From contig CAZMCT010000013.1 of NCBI GenBank assembly GCA_964564785.1, positions 1 to 49,457 on the forward strand: DNA of 49,457 nucleotides, in the 5' to 3' direction. A model generated the notes under the pieces. The model made no database searches. It was not told the origin of the DNA and saw only the letters and a list, made by a program, of their open reading frames with translations. The DNA is from CAZMCT01 sp964564785 (lineage in GTDB: Bacteria; Planctomycetota; Phycisphaerae; UBA1845; Fen-1342). The translations under genes were made by a program, and so were the position numbers. Numbering within the stretch: the first letter of the stretch is position 1; the number at the start of each line of letters is the position of its first letter. This document shows, piece after piece, positions 34,801 through 42,290 of this stretch.

Positions 34801-35248
34801 CTTCTCGCCGGACGGCCGCTGGCTCATGTCCGCGGGTGCGAAGCGCACGGTGGAGATCTGGGACGTGGCGCGGCGCGCGGTGGCGGCTGCACTGGTCGGG
34901 CACACGCAGGAGGTGTTCTGCCTGGACGTCAGTGCCGCAGGCGACCTGATGGCGAGCGGTGACGCCGGCGGGGCGGTGCGACTCTGGCACGTGGGGCGAC
35001 AGCGGCCGCTGGCGGTGCTTGAAGGTCACGGCGGGTCGGTGATGGCGCTGCGATTCTCACCCGACGGCCGGATGCTGGTGTCGGCGGCGCTCGATGGGAC
35101 GCTGCGTGTGTGGGACCTCTCGTACTATGCCCAGCATATCGCCGGCAATCTGGAAGCCCAACTGCGTCGATTGGGCGCGGCCGCGTCCGACTCGCGCGGT
35201 GTCGCCGCCTGGCGCGCCTGGGCGGCCGAGGTACGATCAGCCCGGTGA
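31877..35248 (+). CDS. Membrane Ser/Thr protein kinase with anti-sigma-like zinc finger and WD40 propeller
   Basis: The 1123-residue protein has several parts. Residues 1-45 hold an HLAACDAC motif (H-x3-C-x2-C), as in zinc-binding anti-sigma factors. The kinase domain (about 74-375) has VVYRA, Lys104 (VAIKVMK), catalytic HRDLKPSN with Asp217, and DFGLAK with Asp235; the first glycine of the nucleotide loop is His (IHRGGQG). A transmembrane helix lies near 390-412. The C-terminus (about 490-1095) contains many WD40 repeats (FSPDGRWL, VRIWRAADG, LRVWDFDAE, VRLWHVGRQ), forming one or two propellers outside the membrane. It probably senses an envelope signal and modifies the upstream sigma factor. 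Confidence 0.92.
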   Translation: MQARQCPPADVLETLALGGAAGPEVQAHLAACDACQAALQRIREDNRFLGRFLVASGRATREAATPTAIIEIPGYQILGEIHRGGQGVVYRAVQRSTRREVAIKVMKHGPLATLSDRARFDREIETLGKLNHPNIVTVHDAGVVAGFQYFVMNYIDGRPLDEALRPAEGGGVAGAEPGRHEVRDPQVAEGTARVLELFIKVCDAVQAAHLRGIIHRDLKPSNIRVDQRGEPHVLDFGLAKSTGAEPDSVMTRTGQFVGSLPWASPEQVEGESLKIDLRTDVYSLGAILFQLLTGNLPFDVGSNLRQAVDTILFRDPPRPSARAAAAGGRPIDDDLDTIVLKCLAKDRERRYQTAGELARDLRRYLRGEAIEAKRDSAMYMLRKTLRRYRLHVVVVAAFVLLLTVFGAVMAVLYQRSEGLKHAAVQAAGSLDALLSQSNVEQGRMAGMLGNMDQAEHLLWDELLVHRAMSRPHAVHLNQPPGPPEAYWGLWELYYRFPCRRTLVPEPPATRTATVAADGSGIWTVDARGFVQKYDRQGACVDSYSVALPASRNMPAVNASGVLVVQFDQGRHAVWRRGGGAPLLALPAGAESVCSSLSGRRLAAVVDGEAIVWETDPVRELARFSGADGPLRAVALSTDERRLAARDRLGGIYVWEIETMARVAHAPPAAPRTVVHELGDLLFSPDDRRLADAWMETAGRVWNLDEDPPTAVELAERPGDYRVQSFSPDGQLLAVGDLRGAVRIFETATGQCRSAFVAHRGRVRGVGFTSDGCNLWTCGEEDLRLWEVTAGAGVRSVRVEGEAFHGVDVAPSGGWLCAGGAGGVLQRVAGDTLVVSRVDSGNTATISSTVISPDGRRLAAGTHGGAVLVWEEPEPRGTPLRLEHPKAVGHVRFSPDGERLATACDDGVVRIWRAADGRLERELPRAEDRVPQVAFDPAGRRLAVAVRSGSLRVWDFDAEQYETWSPVTQSPLRAVCFSPDGRWLMSAGAKRTVEIWDVARRAVAAALVGHTQEVFCLDVSAAGDLMASGDAGGAVRLWHVGRQRPLAVLEGHGGSVMALRFSPDGRMLVSAALDGTLRVWDLSYYAQHIAGNLEAQLRRLGAAASDSRGVAAWRAWAAEVRSAR

Positions 35249-35332
35249 GAAAGGGCGGGGGCTGTCCCGGGCGCGTGCAGCCCGCCACAGACGGAGCACG
35301 CGGGCGAGATTGCCCGCCGAGCGGCCGCGCGA

Positions 35333-36250
35333 CTATCTGAACTCGATTGCGATGTAGCGGAAACCGGGATCCGTGACGCCGTCACCGCTCTGACCGACGA
35401 GGCGCAACTGCACCTCGCCGGCGGCCGCGCTTTCCATGACGCCCCACGCGCCGATCTTCAGCCCCGTGCCCGCACCAACGATCAGATCGGCACTCGTGGT
35501 GGCGGATTCGAGGTTGTTCCACGTGTTTCCCCCGTCGTCACTGTATTGGGCTCTGAAAAACGCCGCGGCCGCCCCCGCCGTGCTCTGGTTGACGATCAGC
35601 CGAAACTCGGTCATCTGATCGAGGTCCGCGGCGCGACGGCCCCATACCGCGCCGAACAGTTCGGTCTGGGCCACCGGCATATTGAGCCAGGTCTGCGCGG
35701 TCGTGAGCGTGGCGCAAAAGACAACTCCCCCCATGTGGCGGCCCGCCTCGCCCTGCGGCCCCTGGGGACCAGCCGGTCCTTCCGGACCGGCCGGTCCCGC
35801 ATCACCTTGTGGTCCAGCATCGCCCTGCGGACCCGCCGGTCCCTGGGGGCCCGCGGCTCCGTCGGCACCGGCCGGACCGGCTGGTCCCGCCTCGCCCTGC
35901 GGCCCCTGAGGTCCCTGTGGTCCCTGCGGCCCCGCGGGGCCGGCCGGACCACGCTCGCCGGTTTCCCCCCGTGGTCCTGCGGGTCCATCGGCGCCGGCGG
36001 GTCCGGCCGGACCGCGTTCGCCGGTTTCCCCTGGTGGTCCGGCGGGTCCGCGCGGGCCGGCCGGGCCGGGGGGACCCTGCGGACCGATGAAGTCGTTCGG
36101 ATCGGCGGACCCCTCCGTCTCCGAATCCGTGATCGTGTCATGCCCACACGGCGGACACAGGAACCGTTTCAACTCGGCAGGCAAACAGGAGCTAAGGCAC
36201 GTGGTGGCCTGTAAGGCGACCAGGAATGCAAATAGAGCCTGATTGCGCAT
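35333..36250 (-). CDS. Collagen-like lipoprotein
   Basis: The 305-residue protein has a signal with lipobox LSSC (Cys22) and a CPPC pair at 32-35. From residue 56 to about 172 it has 39 uninterrupted Gly-X-Y triplets (GPQGPPGPAGPRG...), rich in Pro, Glu and Gln. These should form a collagen-like triple helix. The last 130 residues form a beta-rich head (GVVFCATLTTAQTW, LRLVGQSGDGVTD). Such proteins often form stalks with globular tips on the cell surface. It converges on the kinase gene, with 84 bp between stops. The triplet region is repetitive at DNA level, so length may vary between strains. Confidence 0.85.
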   Translation of the reverse strand: MRNQALFAFLVALQATTCLSSCLPAELKRFLCPPCGHDTITDSETEGSADPNDFIGPQGPPGPAGPRGPAGPPGETGERGPAGPAGADGPAGPRGETGERGPAGPAGPQGPQGPQGPQGEAGPAGPAGADGAAGPQGPAGPQGDAGPQGDAGPAGPEGPAGPQGPQGEAGRHMGGVVFCATLTTAQTWLNMPVAQTELFGAVWGRRAADLDQMTEFRLIVNQSTAGAAAAFFRAQYSDDGGNTWNNLESATTSADLIVGAGTGLKIGAWGVMESAAAGEVQLRLVGQSGDGVTDPGFRYIAIEFR

Positions 36251-36567
36251 GGGAATTCACCCCGGACGTCGCGCGGCTTCCAGGGTTGTTACCTCGAGGA
36301 TACTATCGGCATCTCCTAACATGGGGGTGCAGGGGAGGCGGGTGGCGAGCCGAAAACGGATACAGAGATTATGGGGCAATTGCCCCAACCGAATCCGTCC
36401 AGTACCCGAGGAGCACTCGGAGCGCGTCGGCGACTTGCCCCGCCGCAAATCGCCCGACGAAGTGCGGACTCGAGGCTTCACGTTTGTACGCCGGGGCCTT
36501 GGGGGTGGAGTCGGTTCGGTGAAGGCGGGCGGCCAGCGTGTCGCTAACCGCACGTGTTGTCGAAGGA
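36251..36567. other. 317-bp intergenic region before tRNA-Leu
   Basis: No gene is supported. It separates the collagen-like gene start from the 3' end of the tRNA, both on the minus strand. No strong terminator hairpin was found downstream of the tRNA. Confidence 0.45.
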
Positions 36568-36651
36568 TGCGGCTGACTGGAGTCGAACCAGCACGAGCTT
36601 GCGCTCACAAGGACCTGAACCTTGCGCGTCTGCCAATTCCGCCACAGCCGC
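36568..36651 (-). tRNA. tRNA-Leu(CAG)
   Basis: The acceptor stem GCGGCTG pairs with CAGCCGC. The D arm GCGGAATTGGCAGACGC, the anticodon arm CAAGG-TTCAGGT-CCTTG with anticodon CAG, a long variable arm typical of class II tRNAs, and the T arm with TTCGACT are all present. The discriminator base is A and CCA is not encoded. The anticodon reads CUG, the most used leucine codon in this GC-rich DNA. Confidence 0.95.
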
Positions 36652-36692
36652 CTGGGTTGGCGCCGGCATTGCCACCGGGCCGCAAACTCATC

Positions 36693-36720
36693 ATGATACG
36701 AACCGGCCGGCGGGCGTCAA
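36693..36720 (-). promoter_or_regulatory. Promoter of tRNA-Leu
   Basis: On the minus strand TTGACG (36720-36715) and TATCAT (36698-36693) are separated by 16 bp, close to the housekeeping sigma consensus. Transcription would begin about 35 nt before the tRNA, and the leader would be trimmed by RNase P. Confidence 0.7.
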
Positions 36721-36773
36721 GGCGGCCGGCGGGCGGCGAAGGGACGGCCGCGACGTAACTCCTTGAGGCAGCG

Positions 36774-37967
36774 GTGCTGGCGATGTCGGCAGATCAACAG
36801 GCCGGGCTGTTCGGGCGGCGCAGCGGACGGCGGGTAGTCGTGACGGGGCAAGTGGGGGTCGACAAGAAACCGTTCATCGAGCGGGTGTGCGAGCTGGCCG
36901 AGCGCCGGGGGCAGCCGGTGCGGCGCTTCCATGTCGGCGACCTGATGTACGCCGAGGCAAAGGATGTGCGGCGCGGGCGGATTCTGGACCTGCCGCTGGC
37001 CCGGCTGGCCGACCTGCGGCGGAGCGTGTTCAAGGACATCCTGGCCGAGGTGGACCAGCACGAGACGGTGATCGTGAACACGCACGCCTCGTTCCGCTGG
37101 AAGCACGGGCTGTTCCCGGCGTTCGACCACGATCAGATGCTGGCGCTGAATGCGGACCTGTACATCACGCTGGTCGACAACGTCGACGCGGTGCACGAGC
37201 GCCTGACGCGCGAATACACACTGCCCCATACGCTCAAGGACATCCTGGTCTGGCGCGAGGAGGAGATCCTGGCGACTGAGGTGATGGCCGAGGCGGTGCG
37301 CGGTCACGGATGCTTCTACGTCTTCGCGCGGGGGGCGGACGGCGAGACGCTCGAGTCGCTGTACCGGCTGATCTTCCGGCCGGACACGAAGCGCGTCTAC
37401 CCGTCGTTCCCGATGACGCACGTGATGGACCTGCCGGCGACGCTGGCTGAGATCGATGCGTTCCGCGCGCAACTGGCCGAGCACTTCATCACGTTCGATC
37501 CGGGCGACATGGACGAGAAGCGGTTGCTGTCGCACGCGGCGGCGGCGATGCAGGAGGGCCGGACGAAGTTCACGATCCCGGTGCACGACCGCGAAGTGGA
37601 GTTCGACGTTGCCGAGGTGACGAGCGTATCCCGCGACATCGACGCGCAAATCTACGCCCGCGACTTCAAGCTGATCGACCAGTCGGACATGATCGTGAGC
37701 TTCATCCCCGAGCTGCCGGGCGGCAAGCCGGGGATTTCGTCGGGCGTGGAGCGCGAGTTGCAGCACGCGTTCGAGGGCACGAAGGAAGTGTACGTCGTCT
37801 GGCAACCGCGGGTGGAGCCGTCGCCGTTCGTTACCGAGACGGCCACGCGGGTGTTCGGCGGCGTGGAGGAGCTGCTGTCCTATTTCCAACAGCGGGGCTA
37901 TCTGGCCAGCTACCAGAAGCCGCTCTTCCAGGCGGGCGCGGCCCGTGAACGGGGACGCTTCGGGTGA
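36774..37967 (+). CDS. Two-domain protein: degenerate P-loop kinase-like plus deoxyribosyltransferase-like
   Basis: The 397-residue protein starts with GTG after GAGG; an ATG three codons later is possible. Residues 19-200 look like an adenylate-kinase-type P-loop fold (RRVVVTGQVGVDKKPFIERV, VIVNTHASFRWKHG, YITLVDNVDAVHERLTREY). But the P-loop reads GQVGVDKK where GxxxxGK(S/T) is expected, so Gly and Ser/Thr are replaced. Residues about 270-370 contain SDMIVSFIPELPGGKPGISSGVERELQHAF, resembling nucleoside 2-deoxyribosyltransferase or related nucleotide-cleaving folds. The function is unknown; a role in nucleotide sensing or modification is a guess. Confidence 0.65.
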   Translation: MLAMSADQQAGLFGRRSGRRVVVTGQVGVDKKPFIERVCELAERRGQPVRRFHVGDLMYAEAKDVRRGRILDLPLARLADLRRSVFKDILAEVDQHETVIVNTHASFRWKHGLFPAFDHDQMLALNADLYITLVDNVDAVHERLTREYTLPHTLKDILVWREEEILATEVMAEAVRGHGCFYVFARGADGETLESLYRLIFRPDTKRVYPSFPMTHVMDLPATLAEIDAFRAQLAEHFITFDPGDMDEKRLLSHAAAAMQEGRTKFTIPVHDREVEFDVAEVTSVSRDIDAQIYARDFKLIDQSDMIVSFIPELPGGKPGISSGVERELQHAFEGTKEVYVVWQPRVEPSPFVTETATRVFGGVEELLSYFQQRGYLASYQKPLFQAGAARERGRFG

Positions 37968-38430
37968 GTCGCGCCGGTTCCCACGCAGGCTCGTGGACCG
38001 ATCGGCCGCGAAGACCTGCTGCTCCTGTCCGCCGCATCGGCCGGGTCTGGGCAGCCGCAGATACAGCCGGAGACTCGGCCGCTTCCGCTCATGCCCCCCC
38101 ACCGGCGTAGCCCGCAGTCTTCACAACGAAGTCTCTTGATCCCGCGGAGACGCTCCGCACTTTGCCCTCGCGCGCCGGGACTCGCTCCCGGCCCGACGCG
38201 GGACAAGTGTCTGAGCCGCGCGTGGTTCGTGGGCGGCTGCGACCGCAAGCGGCGCTGCGAGCGGGCCGGAGTGTGCGCGGCCCGACCCGGTCATCGGACC
38301 CGATCGCGGCAGGTCCATCGAACGGCCACGACGGCCGAGTCGGTCCGCGCTCACGCGATGCCGGCGCTTGGGGCCTGATGAACGTCAAGCGTCACCCGAC
38401 CCGACTCGCAGAACCGGGCTTGCTCTCCGT
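37968..38430. other. 463-bp intergenic region
   Basis: This lies between convergent genes. No gene, RNA signature or clear terminator was seen. Confidence 0.45.
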
Positions 38431-39132
38431 TCACGCTCCCCGGCGGCCCCGACGCAGCGCCGTCGCGGCCAGCGCGAGCAGGCCGATGCTGGCGGGCTCC
38501 GGAACGATGCGGAGGTCCGCCGCGTCCACGTAACCGGGGTGTATCGTGCCGTCCACACCGATCAACGAAGCGTTGCTGTACGCGACCTGCGTGACCAGCC
38601 ACCGCGTGCCCACGGGAATGCTGCCGACGACGGACGCCGTTTCCCAGGTGTTGGGATTCACGTCCAGCGGATTGACGTTCCCGGTGATCGGGGTGCCGAT
38701 CGGCGACCCGTAGCTGGCGGCACTGAAGAACATCACGGTGACGCCGCCGATGGCCGCGGGGACGGAGGCGTCGACGTTCAAGAGCGCGCTGGCGCTCACA
38801 ATGGCGTTGCCGGAGTCGATCAGCCCGGCGTACGACGTCACATCCGTGACCTGAAAGCCCTGCGTGGCGATCAGGCCGTCATCGGTCATGCGGAGCATCT
38901 TCACGCCCTCGGGCGGCGTGACGCCGTTCTCGGCGCCGGTGATGATCGCGGACTCGACGCCCCAGATGCCCTGATAAGTCGTGAAGTTGTTGAGAACGTT
39001 CCCAGCGGTGTCGAGCGGGTTGAGCTCGAAGCCGGGATCGACCAGCAGGTTGGCGAACGCCCCCGGCGTGGCCGCCACCAGGGCAAGCAACAGGCCGGCG
39101 CGGGCGTACCTCCGATTCGCGTACGTGTTCAT
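38431..39132 (-). CDS. PEP-CTERM sorted secreted protein
   Basis: The 233-residue protein starts after GAAGGAGG. A signal peptide runs to FAN near residue 28. The body is a predicted beta-sandwich (FELNPLDTAGNVLNNF, SALLNVDASVPA), perhaps carbohydrate-binding. The end has the full PEP-CTERM tag: VPEPAS, a hydrophobic helix (IGLLALAATAL) and RRGRR. An exosortase would cut this and release or attach the protein; none is in the window. Confidence 0.85.
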   Translation of the reverse strand: MNTYANRRYARAGLLLALVAATPGAFANLLVDPGFELNPLDTAGNVLNNFTTYQGIWGVESAIITGAENGVTPPEGVKMLRMTDDGLIATQGFQVTDVTSYAGLIDSGNAIVSASALLNVDASVPAAIGGVTVMFFSAASYGSPIGTPITGNVNPLDVNPNTWETASVVGSIPVGTRWLVTQVAYSNASLIGVDGTIHPGYVDAADLRIVPEPASIGLLALAATALRRGRRGA

Positions 39133-39597
39133 GGTTTCCTCCTTCTCGTGTGGTCGCGGGCAGAATTGCGGCGCGCAACGCTGCGCACCAATGCGCGGAG
39201 CGCGCAGTCGCGTGGCTCAGCGCCCTCCGTCGTACTCCATCCTTCGGCCCACGGCGTGCTAAAACCGGAACCAGTGTAGTGCTATTTGGCTGGCAATCAA
39301 GTGGCTCGCAGCGCGGCCATCGGCGGTCACGGCGTGGCGCGTCCGCGCCAGATCATCATGCCGCGTGCATGGTCTCCAGAACTGAATCTGGATACGGCGC
39401 TTGTGCTCGTTCGCGGGCTGATGGGCAGCGGATCGATTCACGGTGCGACGGCGGTGGGCCTCGACCGAGAGAGCTCCGGAATCCCCGTCCGCGCGCACGC
39501 CTCGGGCTTGGACCTTGCGCACCGCGCTGCCGCTCGGGGTCTGGTCGTCGTCACTGCGGCCCTCTGCGGCTTCGCTGCGGTTCTTCGAGGTGGTGGG
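39133..39597. other. 465-bp intergenic region
   Basis: It holds the probable promoter of the PEP-CTERM gene near 39273-39300. Open frames overlapping the start of this region lack start signals and run into murA in antisense. No gene is supported. Confidence 0.5.
39273..39300 (-). promoter_or_regulatory. Candidate promoter of the PEP-CTERM gene
   Basis: On the minus strand TTGATT (39300-39295) and TACACT (39278-39273) are 16 bp apart. The leader would be about 130 nt long. Confidence 0.4.
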
Positions 39598-40881
39598 TCA
39601 CAGCACCTCGTCCCCCTCCTTGCGCTGAATCTCAGCCCCGACCGCCCGGAGCTTCTCGTCGAGCTTCACGTAGCCGCGCTCGAGGTGATAGATGCGGTTC
39701 ACGCGGGTCGTGCCGCGGGCGGCCAGGCCGGCCAGGACGAGGGCGGCCGACGCGCGAAGGTCGGAGGCCATGACCGGGGCGCCGATCAGGCGTTTCACGC
39801 CCTCGACGATGACCGTCGGGCCCTCTTTCCTCAGGTGGGCGCCCATCCGGTTCAGTTCGGCCACGTGCATGAAGCGGTCGGGAAACACCTTCTCCGTGAC
39901 AATGCTGTTGCCGTCGGCGAGCGACAGTAGGGCCATGAGCTGGGCCTGGAGGTCGGTCGGGAAGCCGGGGAAGGGTTGCGTGGTGACATCCACCGGCTCC
40001 AGCCGACGGGCCGAGGAGACGACCGCGCCTTTGTCGGTCTTTTCGACGGTCACGCCGATCGCAGCCAGCCGGTCGACGAAGGCCATCAGGTGGTCGAGCC
40101 GGCAGTTCTCGAGCGTGAGCTCGCCGTTGGTGATCGCGGATGCGACCATGAACGTCCCGGCCTCGATGCGGTCCGGGATGATGCGGTACTCGCAGCCGTG
40201 CAGCTCCTTGACGCCCTCGACGACCAGCCGCGGGGTGCCCTGACCGGTGATGGAGGCCCCGCAGGCGTTGAGGAAGTTCGCCAGGTCGACGACCTCGGGC
40301 TCGCAGGCGGCCATCTCGATGACCGTGGTGCCCTCGGCCAAGACCGCCGCCATCAGGGCGTTGGCCGTGCCGAGCACCGAAGAGCCGAACGGGCCGCCGA
40401 GGAACATCTCGGTGCCGATGAGCTTCTTGGCCTTGGCAACGATGTCGCCGTTGACCAGCTCGAGCTCCGCGCCGAGCAATCGCATGGCCCGCATGTGCAG
40501 GTCGACGGGACGGTCACCGATCGCACACCCGCCCGGAAGGGCCACCTGCGCGCGGCGGCGTTTCGCCAGCAGCGGTCCGAGAACGCAGATCGAGGCCCGC
40601 ATCTTGCGGACGATGTCGTATTCGGCCCGGCAGTTCATCTCATCGCGAACCTTGAGCCGCACCACGCCGTCGGGCCGCGATTCAACCTCCACGCCCAGCT
40701 TGCGTAACAGGTCGGCCAGGGACGAGACGTCGCTGTTGGGCGGCACGTCATGAAGCAGAACTTCGCCTTCACAGAGGATGGCCGCGGCCATGATGGGCAG
40801 AGCCGCGTTCTTCGCGCCGCTGATGCGCACTGTGCCGCGCAGGCGCGGGCCGCCGTTGATCTCGAAATACGGAAGACTCAC
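39598..40881 (-). CDS. murA: UDP-N-acetylglucosamine 1-carboxyvinyltransferase
   Basis: The 427-residue enzyme starts with GTG (MSLPYFEING) after GGAGGTG. The motifs include SGAKNAALP (Lys24) and the catalytic loop PGGCAIGDRPVDLH with Cys119, the residue targeted by fosfomycin. FPTDLQAQLMAL and ERG-type C-terminal sequences are typical. It catalyses the first committed step of peptidoglycan synthesis, joining enolpyruvate to UDP-GlcNAc. Its presence supports a peptidoglycan wall in this organism. The length is close to E. coli MurA (419). Confidence 0.96.
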   Translation of the reverse strand: MSLPYFEINGGPRLRGTVRISGAKNAALPIMAAAILCEGEVLLHDVPPNSDVSSLADLLRKLGVEVESRPDGVVRLKVRDEMNCRAEYDIVRKMRASICVLGPLLAKRRRAQVALPGGCAIGDRPVDLHMRAMRLLGAELELVNGDIVAKAKKLIGTEMFLGGPFGSSVLGTANALMAAVLAEGTTVIEMAACEPEVVDLANFLNACGASITGQGTPRLVVEGVKELHGCEYRIIPDRIEAGTFMVASAITNGELTLENCRLDHLMAFVDRLAAIGVTVEKTDKGAVVSSARRLEPVDVTTQPFPGFPTDLQAQLMALLSLADGNSIVTEKVFPDRFMHVAELNRMGAHLRKEGPTVIVEGVKRLIGAPVMASDLRASAALVLAGLAARGTTRVNRIYHLERGYVKLDEKLRAVGAEIQRKEGDEVL

Positions 40882-41059
40882 CTTGCACCTCCGGGCGTCC
40901 GTGCCCATTCTGCATCGGCCCGCGGCCGACGCCAGACACGGCCGACACGGCAGCGGCACACGACGACGCAGCCGGGGGCGGCGGTGCCACCTCGACGTCG
41001 GCCACGACGGGCAACGCTGCGCCGGACTCCCGCCGCGGCGGGCAGGCTGCGGTCCGGCG

Positions 41060-41962
41060 CTACCTGCGGCGGGCGCGGGCGATCCGTGGGTGGCCCGCCC
41101 CGTCGCGGAACGTCAGAATATCGACAAAGCCGCGTGCGGCCAACAGGTCGCGCACCGCGGCGGCCTGGTTGAACGCGATTTCGAGCAGCAGCCAGCCCCC
41201 CGGTGCCAGCCGCGCCGGCGCGTCGGCCGCGATGCGGCGGATGATGTCCAGCCCGTCGCGGCCGGCGAAGAGGGCGGCGGCCGGCTCGTATTCGCGCACC
41301 GCGGCGTCGACCGGCACGCCTTCGGTCGCGACGTAGGGGGGATTGCTGACGATGAGGTCGAACGGGGGCGAGGCGGGTTCGCCGTGCGGACTCGTCCACG
41401 GCGCCAACAGGTCGCCGCAGCGCAGCTCGATTCGGTCGGCCACGCCGTGTTTCGCGGCGTTGCGGCGGGCGATGTCGAGTGCGGCGGGCGAGAGGTCGCT
41501 GGCGAAGATGCGGGCCTGCGGCAGGTGGCGGGCGAGTGCGACGGCGATGCAGCCGCTGCCGGTGCCGAGGTCGAGTATCGCGGGTTGGGGGCCGCCCGCG
41601 CCGGCCTTGCGGACCAGGTCGATCGTGCGCTCGACCAGCATCTCGGTTTCCGGCCGGGGGATGAGGACGTCCGGCGTGACATCGAACGGCAGCGAAAAGA
41701 ACTCCTTCGTGCCGGTGAGGTAGGCGATCGGCCGGCCGGCGGCGGCCTGGCGGACGAGCTCGCGGAAGGGGCGGAGGACGTCCTCGCCGGGGACGTGCTC
41801 GAAACGGGTGAAGAGCTGGATGCGCTCGCAGCGCATCGCGTGGGCGAGGAGAATCTCGGCGGAGAGCCGGGGGGCGTCGCGGCCGGCCTGCTGTAGGTAC
41901 TCGCGGGTCCAGGCGAGCAGGCGGGCGACGGTCCAAGGGGTCTCGGTCCCGGCGTTGCTCAC
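41060..41962 (-). CDS. prmC: Release factor N5-glutamine methyltransferase
   Basis: The 300-residue protein starts with GTG (MSNAGTETPWTV). The N-terminal helical domain precedes a Rossmann-like methyltransferase with LDLGTGSGCIAVALA (SAM binding), the signature NPPY in VSNPPYVATEG, and IPRPETEMLVE. It methylates the GGQ glutamine of peptide release factors. The gene ends 179 bp before murA on the same strand. A longer frame upstream has no family-like sequence. Confidence 0.93.
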   Translation of the reverse strand: MSNAGTETPWTVARLLAWTREYLQQAGRDAPRLSAEILLAHAMRCERIQLFTRFEHVPGEDVLRPFRELVRQAAAGRPIAYLTGTKEFFSLPFDVTPDVLIPRPETEMLVERTIDLVRKAGAGGPQPAILDLGTGSGCIAVALARHLPQARIFASDLSPAALDIARRNAAKHGVADRIELRCGDLLAPWTSPHGEPASPPFDLIVSNPPYVATEGVPVDAAVREYEPAAALFAGRDGLDIIRRIAADAPARLAPGGWLLLEIAFNQAAAVRDLLAARGFVDILTFRDGAGHPRIARARRR

Positions 41963-42290
41963 ACGGGCATGATAGTGGCGCGTGGGATGACTCGCGAGGG
42001 GGGCTGTGTCGCGTCGAGCGGCCGGTGTGGAGGACGCCCTCGCGCGAAGACGCCGGGCCGGGCAGACGGACGGAAAGGCCGGGGGCCGAGGGGCCTCACA
42101 GAACACGAGGATCGAATCGGGGACTCTGGTGTGAACGCTTCACGCTTCTCGCATGACGCCCGCGCGCGGTTGCGCGCGACGCTCGCAGGGTGGCCGGCTA
42201 ACGCCGTCGGGTAGAGGCTGGCAGCCGGGCCGGCGCACGGCTACAGTCATGGTCCGCGCGCCGCCCGGAAGGGCGCCGAGAGCGTCCGCG
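41963..42290. other. 328-bp divergent intergenic region with two hairpins
   Basis: It lies between prmC and the glycogen synthase gene. GTGAA-CGC-TTCAC (42131-42143) and CGCGCGC-GGTT-GCGCGCG (42161-42178) could form stems in the glycogen synthase leader. No gene is seen. Confidence 0.45.

Noticed and set aside
31877..35248. Possible toxin or defence kinase
   Set aside because: The sigma factor neighbour and the receptor-like layout fit signalling better; there are no defence genes around it.
35760..36080. Possible CRISPR or tandem-repeat array
   Set aside because: The short repeats come from collagen triplets in frame; there are no uniform spacers.
35546..36214. Plus-strand open frame rich in Arg, Ser and Leu over the collagen region
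   Set aside because: It is the reverse reading of the Gly-X-Y repeats.
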